Source: Paenarthrobacter nicotinovorans
GTDB lineage: Bacteria; Actinomycetota; Actinomycetes; Actinomycetales; Micrococcaceae
Assembly (NCBI RefSeq): GCF_007670255.1
Contig: NZ_SZVS01000005.1
Span: 272,399 to 336,398 of the forward strand
DNA length: 64,000 nt
Direction: 5' to 3'
In this document: one piece after another, positions 33,885 to 42,193 of the stretch
Position numbering within the stretch: the first letter of the stretch is position 1
How the letters are laid out: the number at the start of each line of letters is the position of its first letter
Translations under genes and position numbers: made by a program
Notes under the pieces: generated by a model
The model's input: only the letters and a program-made list of their open reading frames with translations
The model's database searches: none
What the model was told of the DNA's origin: nothing

Positions 33885-35213
33885 TCAGGCCAGGCTGTCT
33901 TCCTTGGCTTCGACGGACCGGGAAGCGGCAGGCTTCCGCGTGATCAACGCCGACAGGTGTGCCTGCTGCTGGCGGAAGTGGCCGTGCGCGGTGAGCCCGA
34001 ACTCGTAGGCGGACTCGGCGTGCTGCGTGAGGTCGACTCCGGTGATCTCGTGCTCGTGCGGAACGCGGAAGCCGATGGTCTTGTTGATGATCCGGCCGAT
34101 CACCAGGGTGCCCAGGCCGGACAGGGCGATCGTGATGATGACAGCCACGGTCTGCGCGATGAGCTGCTGGGGGCCGCCGCCGTAGAAGAGGCCGCCGCCA
34201 ACCCCGTCAACAGGGAAGGCGATGAAGCCGAGGGAAAGGGTGCCGATGACGCCGGCGCCGAAGTGCACGCCCACCACATCAAGGGAGTCGTCGAAGCCGA
34301 ACTTGTACTTCAAATCAACGAACACGGCGCAGGCAGCTCCGGCCACAAGGCCCAGGCCAACAGCGGCCAGCGGGGTGATGTTGGCGCAGGAGGGGGTGAT
34401 GGCCACGAGGCCGGCAACGACGCCGGATGCCGCGCCCAGGGACGTGGGGTGGCCGTGACGGATCTTCTCGACGACGAGCCAGCTGAGCATCGCCGCGGCA
34501 GGAGTTACCAGCGTGTTGACCCAGATCAGGCCGGCCTGTTCGGCTGTGGTCGCGGCACCGCCGTTGAAGCCGAACCAGCCGAACCAGAGGATTGCTGCGC
34601 CGATCATGATGAACGGGACGTTGTGCGGGCGGTGGTTGGGGTCCTTGGCGAATCCGTGACGCTTTCCCACGATCAATGCGAGGACGAAAGCGGCTGTTCC
34701 CGAGCTGACCTCAACTACTGCGCCACCGGCAAAGTCGATCACCTGGCCGAAGACATCGGTGATTGCACCGCCGGCGCTCATCAGGCCGCCGCCCCACACC
34801 ATGTAGGCCAAGGGGCAGTACACAACGGTGACCCAGATCGGCACGAACAGCGCCCAGGCTCCGAACTTGGCCCGGTCGGCGATGGCACCACTGATGAGTG
34901 CGACGGTGATGATGGCGAAGGTCGCAGCGAAGGTTGCCTTGATGAGATCGGGGGTGCCTACGAGGTCCTGCAGGCCGAAGTGCGCGAAGGGATTGCCGAA
35001 CAGCCCAAGGAAGCCGTCGCCGGTGGTCATCGAGTAGCCCCAAAGGACCCACACGACGCCCACGATGCCGGCCGAGATGAAGCTCATCATGATCATGTTC
35101 AGTGCTGCCTTGGCGCGGGTCATGCCGCCGTAGAACAAACCGAGGCCCGGGGTCATGAAGAGCACCATTGCCGCCGACAACATCATCCAGACGTTCTGCG
35201 CAGAGATCTCCAC
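33885..35213 (-). CDS. amt: Ammonium transporter (Amt)
   Basis: This 442-residue protein has about eleven hydrophobic segments and the Amt family landmarks FMTPGLGLFYGGMTRAK near residue 20, VWGGGLMSAGG and ALDFAGGAVVE-like VIDFAGGAVVE, and DVVGVHFGAGVIGTL. It conducts ammonium or ammonia into the cell. I place the start at a GTG at 35213, preceded by AAGGGA. It stands alone without an adjacent glnB gene, which is usual in Arthrobacter-like genomes only for some copies. A site GTAAC-n6-GCAAC (35323-35338) upstream fits nitrogen control by GlnR. Confidence 0.9.
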   Translation of the reverse strand: MEISAQNVWMMLSAAMVLFMTPGLGLFYGGMTRAKAALNMIMMSFISAGIVGVVWVLWGYSMTTGDGFLGLFGNPFAHFGLQDLVGTPDLIKATFAATFAIITVALISGAIADRAKFGAWALFVPIWVTVVYCPLAYMVWGGGLMSAGGAITDVFGQVIDFAGGAVVEVSSGTAAFVLALIVGKRHGFAKDPNHRPHNVPFIMIGAAILWFGWFGFNGGAATTAEQAGLIWVNTLVTPAAAMLSWLVVEKIRHGHPTSLGAASGVVAGLVAITPSCANITPLAAVGLGLVAGAACAVFVDLKYKFGFDDSLDVVGVHFGAGVIGTLSLGFIAFPVDGVGGGLFYGGGPQQLIAQTVAVIITIALSGLGTLVIGRIINKTIGFRVPHEHEITGVDLTQHAESAYEFGLTAHGHFRQQQAHLSALITRKPAASRSVEAKEDSLA

Positions 35214-35322
35214 CTGCGTTCCCTTCTTATCAAGCCTGTCCGAAACGGGCTGGACGAATCCGGCCCTCGCTAGCCCCCCGATCAATATTCGGTGAGCTAT
35301 GTTTCCGACTCAGAAGAGCAAA

Positions 35323-35338
35323 GTTGCAGATAAGTTAC
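35323..35338 (-). promoter_or_regulatory. GlnR-like half site upstream of amt
   Basis: On the minus strand the sequence GTAAC-TTATCT-GCAAC matches the actinobacterial GlnR a-site/b-site pattern GTNAC-n6-GNAAC. The neighbouring tandem copy that a full box would need is not clear. Confidence 0.35.
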
Positions 35339-35387
35339 AGAAATCTCCGGTTCGTGAAGATCAGGTCACTGGCATGTTTCAAGGATG

Positions 35388-36650
35388 TTAACGGCGCTTC
35401 TCCCGCGGCCCGGCAGGGTAGCCGCCGCGGCGGCTGGCGATGATGATCGCCAGCGCTATCGCCGTCGGAATCGCAGCTGCCAGCGGAACCAGTTGGGCGC
35501 CGAAGCTCGTGAGGGCGAATGCGCCGTACACAGCGCCGACGGCGATGCCCAGTTGGATGGTCACCACCGTGAGACCGTTGGCAGCGTCCTTGTGCTCTCC
35601 GCCCGCGCGCAGGATCGCCGCCTGGTTGTAGATACCTACGGCACCGAACGCGATTCCCCACAATGTCATCAGGCCAAAAGCGCCCACCCAGGTGCCGCCC
35701 ACCGCAGGCAGCAGGGCGAAAGCCAGCGTCAAAAGGACGACGGCGGCAATCACCGAACGCCGCGGGTGCGAGTCAGCGGTCATGCCGGCAATCCAGATGC
35801 CCACCAGGCTGGCCACTCCCACCACGGAGAGGGACAGGCTGGTAGCGGATTCAGGAAGACCTGATGCGAGCAGGAACGGCGCAACGTAGGTGAAGAGCGT
35901 GAAATGGGCCAGTAACAGCAGGGGCCAGGCGATGGCGATGGCGACCACACCCGGCAGTTTCATTGCCGCCCGCAGTGACGGAACATTTCGGCTGCCGTGA
36001 TCATGGGCTCCGGGAAGAAGCCAGAAAGCAAGCACCGCCAAGAGCACACCTACTCCCGCAAGGACGAGGAAGGATGCCCGCCACGTCATCAGCGATCCCA
36101 TGAGAGTGCCGATCGGAGCGCCCACGGCGAGTGCGATGCTGTTGCCGCTGAACACAACCGCCATGGCCTTGCCAACGGAGTGGGCCGGAACGATTCGTGC
36201 CACGAAGGGCGCCATGCTGGACCACAGCATGCCGTGTGCGATGCCGCCAAGAAGCCTGGCACCGATGGCCCACCCCAAGGCGGGGCTCAATGCCAGCAGG
36301 ACATTGCTCAGCGCAAAGGCCAGGACGGTCGCTATCAGCAGGGTTTTCCGGGGCAACCTTCCGGCCAGGAAACGCGAGAGGGGCAGGGCAGTGAACACGA
36401 TAATGGCCGCGTATACCGCCGTCAGTGAACCTACGGCTGATTCCTCCACGCCCAGGTCCCGGCTGATCTGGGGCAGCAACCCGGAGGGCAGGAGTTCCGT
36501 TGTTACCGCGGTGAAGCCGGCAGCTGCAAGCACCAACAGGCCACCCCACGGGATCTTGGCCGGCCGGTGGCTTGCTGGCTGGTCCCGGGATGTCGCCTCC
36601 TCCGGCCTGGGCGCTTGCTGGGTGTCTGCCGCGGCAGGGTCCTGCGTCAA
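35388..36650 (-). CDS. MFS transporter (AraJ/CmlA-like, 12 segments)
   Basis: A 420-residue protein with about twelve hydrophobic segments. The N-terminal segment has TTELLPSGLLPQISRDLGVEE, the signature of the AraJ/CmlA/sugar-efflux group, and RFLAGRLPRKTLL is the loop 2-3 motif. The start is a TTG at 36650 preceded by AAAGGAG 6 nt upstream, as no ATG fits. It likely exports a small molecule or antibiotic; substrate unknown. It is divergent from the glutamine amidotransferase gene. Confidence 0.8.
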   Translation of the reverse strand: MTQDPAAADTQQAPRPEEATSRDQPASHRPAKIPWGGLLVLAAAGFTAVTTELLPSGLLPQISRDLGVEESAVGSLTAVYAAIIVFTALPLSRFLAGRLPRKTLLIATVLAFALSNVLLALSPALGWAIGARLLGGIAHGMLWSSMAPFVARIVPAHSVGKAMAVVFSGNSIALAVGAPIGTLMGSLMTWRASFLVLAGVGVLLAVLAFWLLPGAHDHGSRNVPSLRAAMKLPGVVAIAIAWPLLLLAHFTLFTYVAPFLLASGLPESATSLSLSVVGVASLVGIWIAGMTADSHPRRSVIAAVVLLTLAFALLPAVGGTWVGAFGLMTLWGIAFGAVGIYNQAAILRAGGEHKDAANGLTVVTIQLGIAVGAVYGAFALTSFGAQLVPLAAAIPTAIALAIIIASRRGGYPAGPREKRR

Positions 36651-36793
36651 AGACGTCTCCTTTGGTGTGGGTCGCGTTTCGGGGCGTTAGCGCGAACAAT
36701 CACAACGCTACGCAACGAAAGCCTGCGGAGGGAGTGTCTGTCAGACCCACCCAGCACTTGGAATCTGCAGGCAACCTCCCGCACACTGGGCCT

Positions 36794-37525
36794 GTGAAGC
36801 CGTTCCTCCTGCTGGCCACCCGCGCCGAAGACGCCGCAGCCGATGATGAATACCAGGCCTACCTGCGCTATTGCGGCTTGGAGGAGCCCCAACTTGTCCG
36901 CGTCCGCCTGGAATCCGGCCCCATGCCGCCCGTCGATCTGGCGGACTACTCCGGGGTGATCGTCGGCGGGAGCCCGTACACATCCAGCGACCCTGTGGAG
37001 GACAAGAGCCCTGACCAGATTCGTGTCGAAGCTGAGCTCTCGGCCCTGCTGGACCGGATCGTGGCTGAGGACTTCCCTTTCCTGGGTGCCTGCTACGGCG
37101 TCGGAACGCTGGGAGTACACCAAGGCGCTCTCATCGACCGGCGCTTCGGTGAACCGGTGGGCGCCACGGAGATCAGGCTGACTGCGGAAGGGGAACGGGA
37201 TCCCATGCTGCAGGGTGTCCCATTGACCTTCGAGGCGTTCGTCGGGCACAAAGAGGCATGCAGCAAACTCCCGGGCCACGCGGTGTTGTTGGCGAGCTCA
37301 GCGGCGTGCCCCGTTCATATGTTTCGGATCAAGAACAACCTCTACGCCACACAGTTCCATCCGGAGCTCGACGCCGATGGCCTCATTACCCGTATCAACA
37401 TCTACAAGAACGCAGGGTACTTTCCGCCCCACGAAGCCGATGCGCTCATGGCAGCTGCCCGGGAGACGTCCGTAAGGGAACCCATGCGGGTGCTCCGGAA
37501 CTTCGCGCGGCGGTACGCACGCTAG
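36794..37525 (+). CDS. Class I glutamine amidotransferase-like protein
   Basis: The 243-residue protein is a free-standing type 1 GATase. The nucleophile is Cys100 in LGACYGVG, and the His-Glu pair lies in TQFHPELD near residue 190. It resembles GuaA-type glutaminase domains annotated as glutamine amidotransferase-related, which hydrolyse glutamine and pass ammonia to an unknown partner, or act as gamma-glutamyl hydrolases. The start is a GTG at 36794. There is no Shine-Dalgarno. A -10-like CACACT lies 6 nt before the start, so the message may be leaderless. No synthetase partner is adjacent. Confidence 0.75.
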   Translation: MKPFLLLATRAEDAAADDEYQAYLRYCGLEEPQLVRVRLESGPMPPVDLADYSGVIVGGSPYTSSDPVEDKSPDQIRVEAELSALLDRIVAEDFPFLGACYGVGTLGVHQGALIDRRFGEPVGATEIRLTAEGERDPMLQGVPLTFEAFVGHKEACSKLPGHAVLLASSAACPVHMFRIKNNLYATQFHPELDADGLITRINIYKNAGYFPPHEADALMAAARETSVREPMRVLRNFARRYAR

Positions 37526-37585
37526 TTGTGCGGCCTGCTTTGCGTGCTTGGGAGACACCTTGGGGCGCAGAGCAGGCCTCGCAAC
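37525..37585. terminator. Convergent hairpin
   Basis: Arms 37525-37545 and 37565-37585 pair over about 18 of 21 positions. It lies between the stop of the GATase and the stop of the penicillin-binding protein gene. Confidence 0.65.
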
Positions 37586-37600
37586 GCAGGGGCCCCCGGC

Positions 37601-39781
37601 TTACCGCGCCGCGGGAGGAGAAGTGCTGGGCTGTGGTGCGGGCGGGGGAGCTGGTGCCGGGAACGGCCCGCTCGGGTAGAGTGCCGTGGCTTCCATCATG
37701 TAATTGGCCCACTGCGGGCCGGCGATCATGTAGCCGTCCAAGGACTTGTAGAACTTCCCGTTGATGGTGACGTTTTGACCCGCCCGCTGTTGTCCCGCCG
37801 TCGTGTCTCCAAAGAACGACGCCGTGGCGAGCGTCGTCGTGTACCCGGCCACCCAGGTGGCACCGTTGTTGTTGGACGTGCCGGTCTTGGCCGCTACCGG
37901 AACCCGGCTCTGGACTTTCGGTTCGATGTAGACGCCGGAACCCAGCTTGAGCACGTCCTGCAGGACGGCGTTGACGCCGCGCGCGACGGCCGGCTTGACG
38001 GCGTCGCGGCAGTCGGGCGTTTGGGCTTCGTATTCCCGTCCTTGGGCGTCGCTGATCCCCGTGATGGCGATGGGCTCGCAGTAGGTGCCGTCGTTGGCGA
38101 AGGTTGCGTAGGCGCTCGCCAGGATGACAGGCGCGACGCCGATGGAGCCCAGGAGGTTGCCGATCTGGTGCATGTTGATCGGTGCATTATCCAAACCGCT
38201 GTGAAGGCCAACAGTGTCCACCATGCGCTGGATTCCGCAGAAGTCCAGCTGGGCTGCGGTGGCGAAGGTTGCCGTGTTGATGGAGTTGTAGAGGCCGTAA
38301 TTGATCGGCATGGGTCGGTAGTAGCCGGGGTCGTTGTTCTGGAGATCGTCATCCGCCCCAAGGTTCTGTGCTTTTTGCGCGGTGCTGTAGCCGCCCAGCA
38401 CCTTGCCGCAACTGGAACGCCAGGGGAAGCCCACGGGGTAGACCCTCCGGGAGGCATCCACCACAGCAGTGGGGTTCTTGCCTTCGTTGAGCCACTCGGC
38501 GTAAATGAACGGCTTCATGGTGGAGCCGGGCTGGAATCCTCCGGCCCCGTTGAGGTCATAGCCGTTCTCATCTTTGGCATCGACGTTGAAGTTCAGTTGG
38601 GTATCGAACTTTCCGTCCTGGGGGACGAAGACTGTATTTTGTGCCATTGCGAGGATCTTGCCCGTGCCCGGCTGCACCGTGGTCATCGCAGCGCCCCACT
38701 TGTCCGTGTTGTCGCCGGCGGAGGCGTCCACCTGTTGCTGTGCGACTGCCTGCAGCCTGCTGTCCAAGGTGGTGGTGATGGTGAGCCCGCCCCGGTAGAG
38801 CAGCCTCTCACGGTCCTGGACAGTATCACCGTAGGCCTCGTCGTTGAGGATGAGGTGCGATACGTAATCACAGAAATAGGTGGCGATCGCAGCTCCGGCG
38901 CAGCCTTGCAGGGACGGGGTAATCTGCAATTCCACGGGAGTGGCCACTGCAACCCCATGGTCCACGGCCGTGATCATCTTTTGCTCCAGCATCCGGTCAA
39001 GGACAAGGTTCCGCCGTGCCAACGCCGCGGCGGGGTCCACGGTGGGATCGTAGATGCTGGGTCCGTTCACCAACCCGGCCAGCAATGCAGCCTGGGGGAG
39101 CGTCAGGTCCGCCGCGGAGGTGCTGAAGAAGTACCGCGACGCGGCTTCGATGCCATAGGCATTCCGGTTGAAGAACACGATGTTCAGGTATCCCTCGAGG
39201 ATCTGGTCCTTGGTGAATCGCTTCTCCAGCTCCAGGGCAAGCTTGATCTCGCGCAGTTTGTCTCCCACGGTCTTTTCGCCGCTGAGTACTACATCCTCCG
39301 GGCGGCCTTGCGAGAGCCGTGATTCATTCAGCACATTGGTCACGTACTGCTGCGTCAGCGTGGAGGCGCCCTGTTTGGTTCCCTTGGTCAAGTTGGACGT
39401 CAAGGCACGCATGATTCCGTGTGCATCAACACCGGCGTGCTCGTAAAAGCGGCTGTCTTCGATGGCCACGATCCCTTCGCGGATGAAGGGCGACATATCC
39501 TCGAGGGGAACCTTGACCCTGTTCTCTGCGTAGAACGTCGCGATGAGTTGGCCGTCCGCGGTGACCACCTTGCTGGAAAGGGAGGGTGACTCCACATCCA
39601 GCTCACTGGGAAGGCTTTCGTAGAACCCTATGGATCCGCCCACTGTCGTGCTGGTGAAGGCAACCACCGGGACCACGAAGCCGGAGATCAACACCCCGCA
39701 GAGCAGGCTCACGACGAAAAACGCCAAGACCCGCAGCAGGACCTTGCCCAGACCCAGGGGTCCTTTGCTGTTCCGCGCCAT
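37601..39781 (-). CDS. Class A penicillin-binding protein (transglycosylase/transpeptidase)
   Basis: The 726-residue protein has an N-terminal membrane anchor (residues ~13-40). The GT51 glycosyltransferase domain has the catalytic Glu108 in EDSRFYEH and the GASTLTQQY motif near 140. The transpeptidase domain has the active-site serine Ser420 in STMK, then the SIN motif in YNSINTATF, and KTGTS. The C-terminus is a short Pro-rich tail outside the membrane. It polymerises lipid II and cross-links peptides. The length and order are the usual ones for PonA-type proteins. The gene stands alone. Upstream control was not seen. Confidence 0.92.
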   Translation of the reverse strand: MARNSKGPLGLGKVLLRVLAFFVVSLLCGVLISGFVVPVVAFTSTTVGGSIGFYESLPSELDVESPSLSSKVVTADGQLIATFYAENRVKVPLEDMSPFIREGIVAIEDSRFYEHAGVDAHGIMRALTSNLTKGTKQGASTLTQQYVTNVLNESRLSQGRPEDVVLSGEKTVGDKLREIKLALELEKRFTKDQILEGYLNIVFFNRNAYGIEAASRYFFSTSAADLTLPQAALLAGLVNGPSIYDPTVDPAAALARRNLVLDRMLEQKMITAVDHGVAVATPVELQITPSLQGCAGAAIATYFCDYVSHLILNDEAYGDTVQDRERLLYRGGLTITTTLDSRLQAVAQQQVDASAGDNTDKWGAAMTTVQPGTGKILAMAQNTVFVPQDGKFDTQLNFNVDAKDENGYDLNGAGGFQPGSTMKPFIYAEWLNEGKNPTAVVDASRRVYPVGFPWRSSCGKVLGGYSTAQKAQNLGADDDLQNNDPGYYRPMPINYGLYNSINTATFATAAQLDFCGIQRMVDTVGLHSGLDNAPINMHQIGNLLGSIGVAPVILASAYATFANDGTYCEPIAITGISDAQGREYEAQTPDCRDAVKPAVARGVNAVLQDVLKLGSGVYIEPKVQSRVPVAAKTGTSNNNGATWVAGYTTTLATASFFGDTTAGQQRAGQNVTINGKFYKSLDGYMIAGPQWANYMMEATALYPSGPFPAPAPPPAPQPSTSPPAAR

Positions 39782-39889
39782 TTTCGTGCCAATCCGTAGG
39801 GGATGCCAGGCTGAAAAGTAGCTACAGAATACGTCCGGATCGTCAGCTGTTCCATGGGTCAGGTACCCAATAAAGGTCCCAAAACGGAC

Positions 39890-40363
39890 TCAATCCAGCG
39901 GCAGCGTCACCCGCACACTGGTGCCCCGCCCAACGCTGGAGTCGATGTCGACTGTCCCGCCGGCGTCGTGAACTGCAATGGACATCAGCAGCAGCCCGAA
40001 ACCGTGACGGCGGCCGCTGGGTGCAGCGTGGATCTCGAAGCCGTCGCCATCGTCCGTAATGGTGAGTTGGATCCCGTGGTACACCGCGTTGAGGCGGACG
40101 GTCAGTTCAGAGGCGTTCGCGTAGTTCAACGTGTTGCTGAAGGCTTCCTGGGCCACGTGATAGAGCAGGGCCGCCGCGGAGGAAGAGATCTCGATGCCGT
40201 GGTGGGGAGTCTGCCAGTGGACGGTGACCCCGGCCCGGCGGAGCGGTGCGGCGAGCCTGTCGATGCATCCTGCGACGCCCAAAGCGTAGAAGTCGACGGG
40301 GTTCTGGTCCTGGATGATGCCCCGGACTGCCCTTACTTCTGTTGGAGCTGCTGCCTGTTCCAT
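39890..40363 (-). CDS. Orphan histidine-kinase-type ATPase domain
   Basis: This 157-residue protein consists of a HATPase_c domain only. The N box is HVAQEAFSNTLNYANAS (near residues 77-95), the G1 box DDGDGF, and the G2 box GRRHGFGLLLM; it resembles the NarL-partner (HPK7) family. There is no dimerisation/phosphoacceptor helix pair, no sensor and no adjacent response regulator. The start at 40363 has GGGGGAA 5 nt upstream; an ATG at 40390 lacks a site. It could be an anti-sigma-like switch kinase or a remnant. A plausible promoter lies at 40456-40484. Confidence 0.7.
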   Translation of the reverse strand: MEQAAAPTEVRAVRGIIQDQNPVDFYALGVAGCIDRLAAPLRRAGVTVHWQTPHHGIEISSSAAALLYHVAQEAFSNTLNYANASELTVRLNAVYHGIQLTITDDGDGFEIHAAPSGRRHGFGLLLMSIAVHDAGGTVDIDSSVGRGTSVRVTLPLD

Positions 40364-40455
40364 TGGTTCCCCCACGTCTTTGTGTTCCATACCGGAAATT
40401 CGTTGTCGGAAGGCCTCTGGTTTGGTCTTCCGCTTGAATCCAGCGTGGCGCGGCT

Positions 40456-40484
40456 ATATCAAGGAACCTTTTCGATTAGCTCAA
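40456..40484 (-). promoter_or_regulatory. Promoter candidate for the orphan ATPase gene
   Basis: TTGAGC (40479-40484) and TGATAT (40456-40461) are 17 bp apart on the minus strand, about 90 nt before the start at 40363. Confidence 0.5.
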
Positions 40485-40532
40485 TTTCGGATCAAGTTTG
40501 CGTGGCGGCGGGCAGGGGACTTGAAGGGTTCG

Positions 40533-41117
40533 CTAGAGCCCTCCTTCTGCTTCCAGGGCAGCTTCTTCTATGCGCTGACGGTGGGCGGCCAGTTCGTCTG
40601 CCGTTCGTTCAGGGATGTTGGGGTCATTTGGCCTTTGCCCGGCCTGGCCGTCAATGAGTTCCCGGATAATGTCCGCGTGTCCGGCATGGCGGGCCGTCTC
40701 GACACACATGTGGACCAGGATCTGGTGCAGGGTGACGTTCTTCTTTTCCTCGGACCACCACGGGACGACACCGGGGGCATCCAAGGGGAGAGCCTCGATG
40801 GTTTCGTCGCTGCGTTTGGCGGAGAAGTGGTGGAGGTCGATGATGTCCTGCATGCTCTCGTTTGCCGGAACCCACATATCGGCATCGGGCTCTGCGTTGT
40901 CCTCGTACCAGGGGAGATCGCGACCGTTGGGGCGTCCGAACGTTTCCCCAAAGTAGCCGAGCTCCACGCTGGCCACATGTTTCACCAAGCCCAGCAGATT
41001 GGTTCCCGTGGGCGTCATGGGCCGGCGGGCGTCGTATTCGCTGAGGCCCTCGACTTTGCCGAGAAGGTCCTGGCGGCGGGTGCGGAGATAGTTGAGCAAC
41101 GTTGCTTTGTCATCCAT
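40533..41117 (-). CDS. DinB-like (DUF664) metal-dependent protein
   Basis: This 194-residue protein has the DinB four-helix layout of the DUF664 subgroup: HVASVELGYFG near residues 47-57 and HMCVETARHAGHADIIREL near 135-153, which supply the three metal-binding histidines. The family includes mycothiol-dependent enzymes such as maleylpyruvate isomerase and unknown thiol transferases. The substrate is not apparent. The ATG at 41117 has no ribosome-binding site but a TAGAGT -10 box lies 6 nt upstream. The end of the gene is followed by the orphan ATPase after a 142-bp gap. Confidence 0.75.
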   Translation of the reverse strand: MDDKATLLNYLRTRRQDLLGKVEGLSEYDARRPMTPTGTNLLGLVKHVASVELGYFGETFGRPNGRDLPWYEDNAEPDADMWVPANESMQDIIDLHHFSAKRSDETIEALPLDAPGVVPWWSEEKKNVTLHQILVHMCVETARHAGHADIIRELIDGQAGQRPNDPNIPERTADELAAHRQRIEEAALEAEGGL

Positions 41118-41123
41118 GGGTGC

Positions 41124-41129
41124 ACTCTA
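41124..41129 (-). promoter_or_regulatory. -10 box of a leaderless DinB gene
   Basis: TAGAGT on the minus strand lies 6 nt before the ATG; there is no Shine-Dalgarno and the -35 region is weak. Confidence 0.45.
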
Positions 41130-41205
41130 CCGAAGTGCCTCGTCCGCGGTTCCCGCAGTGTTCCCGCGAACTCGGCCATGCTGCCCGCGAATTCGCTGGA
41201 AGATC

Positions 41206-41258
41206 GCGACTTCGCTGGAACCTTCCCTGCGAAGTCGCAGCGTTCCCGCGATCTCGGC
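41206..41258. repeat. Hairpin element with 18-nt loop, copy 1
   Basis: Contains the loop TTCCCTGCGAAGTCGCAG (41223-41240) between flanks that resemble copies 2-4. Within it GCGACTTCGC and GCGAAGTCGC form a perfect 10-bp inverted repeat. Copy 2 lies about 100 bp away. Confidence 0.6.
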
Positions 41259-41310
41259 GCGGCGGGTTAGCAGCCGCGCGGACAAACGGCCGACTTCGCC
41301 GGAAAACGAC

Positions 41311-41358
41311 GAAATCGCCGGAACGTTCCCTGCGAAAGGGCAGCGTTCCGGCGATCTC
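41311..41358. repeat. Hairpin element with 18-nt loop, copy 2
   Basis: Arms 41311-41325 and 41344-41358 pair over 14 of 15 positions around the loop TTCCCTGCGAAAGGGCAG. It lies just downstream of the allE stop at 41367 and may also terminate that operon. Confidence 0.75.
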
Positions 41359-41366
41359 GGCGTAAA

Positions 41367-42179
41367 TCAGGTCAGCTTCACCTGGCGGTTCATATCCTTG
41401 TACAGCAGGTAGCGGAACTCGCCCGGACCACCGGCGTAGCAAGCCTGCGGGCAGAAGGCGCGCAGCCACATGAAGTCGCCGGCCTCAACCTCGACCCAGT
41501 CGTTGTTGAGCAGGTACATGGCCTTGCCCTCCAGGACGTACAGGCCGTGCTCCATGACGTGGGTCTCCGGGAAGGGGATCACGCCGCCGGGCTGGAACGT
41601 GACGATGTTGACCTGCATGTCGTGCGCGAGGTCGCTGGAGTCCGTGAAGCGCGTGGTCTTCCAGACGTCATTGGTGTCCGGCATGGACGTGGGCTCAATG
41701 TCCTTCTCGTTGGTGACGAAGGACTTCGCCTCGTAGCCCTCGAGCCGCTCGTAGGCCTTGCGGATCCAGTGGTAGGACACGATGTCGTCGGAGACGTTCT
41801 CCACGCCCCACTCCGCACCGGCGGCGAGGTAGGCGTAGCCGCCCTCTTCGAGGTGGTGCAGTTCGCCGTCGAGGGTCAGGTTGAGCTGGCCCTTGGTGAC
41901 GAAAACAACGCCTTCGACGCCCGGCTCGAACTCCGCCTTCGGAGCGCCGCCGCCCGGAGCGATCTCCACGATCAGCTGCGAGAACGTGGTGGCGAAGCCG
42001 GAGATCGGACGCGCGATGATCCAGGACCGCGTGTTGGTGAAGCCCGGCAGGTTGCTGGTCACGATGTCCGTGAGGACGCCCTTGGGAATCACGGTGTAGG
42101 CCTCTGTGACGATGGCCCGCTCGGTGGTCAGGTGGGTCTGCGGCGGCAAGCCACCGGTGGGGTAGTAATAGTTGCCCAT
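41367..42179 (-). CDS. allE: (S)-ureidoglycine aminohydrolase (AllE)
   Basis: This 270-residue protein is a bicupin like AllE/YlbA: APGGGAPKAEFEPGVEGVVFVTKG in the first cupin and VMEHGLYVLEGKAMYLLNNDWVEV in the second, with Mn ligands in the second barrel. It converts (S)-ureidoglycine to (S)-ureidoglycolate and ammonia, the last hydrolytic step before glyoxylate in allantoin catabolism. The ATG at 42179 has AGGAG upstream. It is the last gene of an operon with a DUF6986 aldolase, malate synthase and malic enzyme, so ureide and glyoxylate consumption are co-expressed. The hydrolase that makes ureidoglycine is outside the window. Confidence 0.9.
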   Translation of the reverse strand: MGNYYYPTGGLPPQTHLTTERAIVTEAYTVIPKGVLTDIVTSNLPGFTNTRSWIIARPISGFATTFSQLIVEIAPGGGAPKAEFEPGVEGVVFVTKGQLNLTLDGELHHLEEGGYAYLAAGAEWGVENVSDDIVSYHWIRKAYERLEGYEAKSFVTNEKDIEPTSMPDTNDVWKTTRFTDSSDLAHDMQVNIVTFQPGGVIPFPETHVMEHGLYVLEGKAMYLLNNDWVEVEAGDFMWLRAFCPQACYAGGPGEFRYLLYKDMNRQVKLT

Positions 42180-42193
42180 CAAGGTGCTCCTAA

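Noticed and set aside
37526..39322. Long plus-strand reading frame opposite the penicillin-binding protein
   Set aside because: The minus-strand protein has all catalytic motifs; the opposite frame is a shadow of it.
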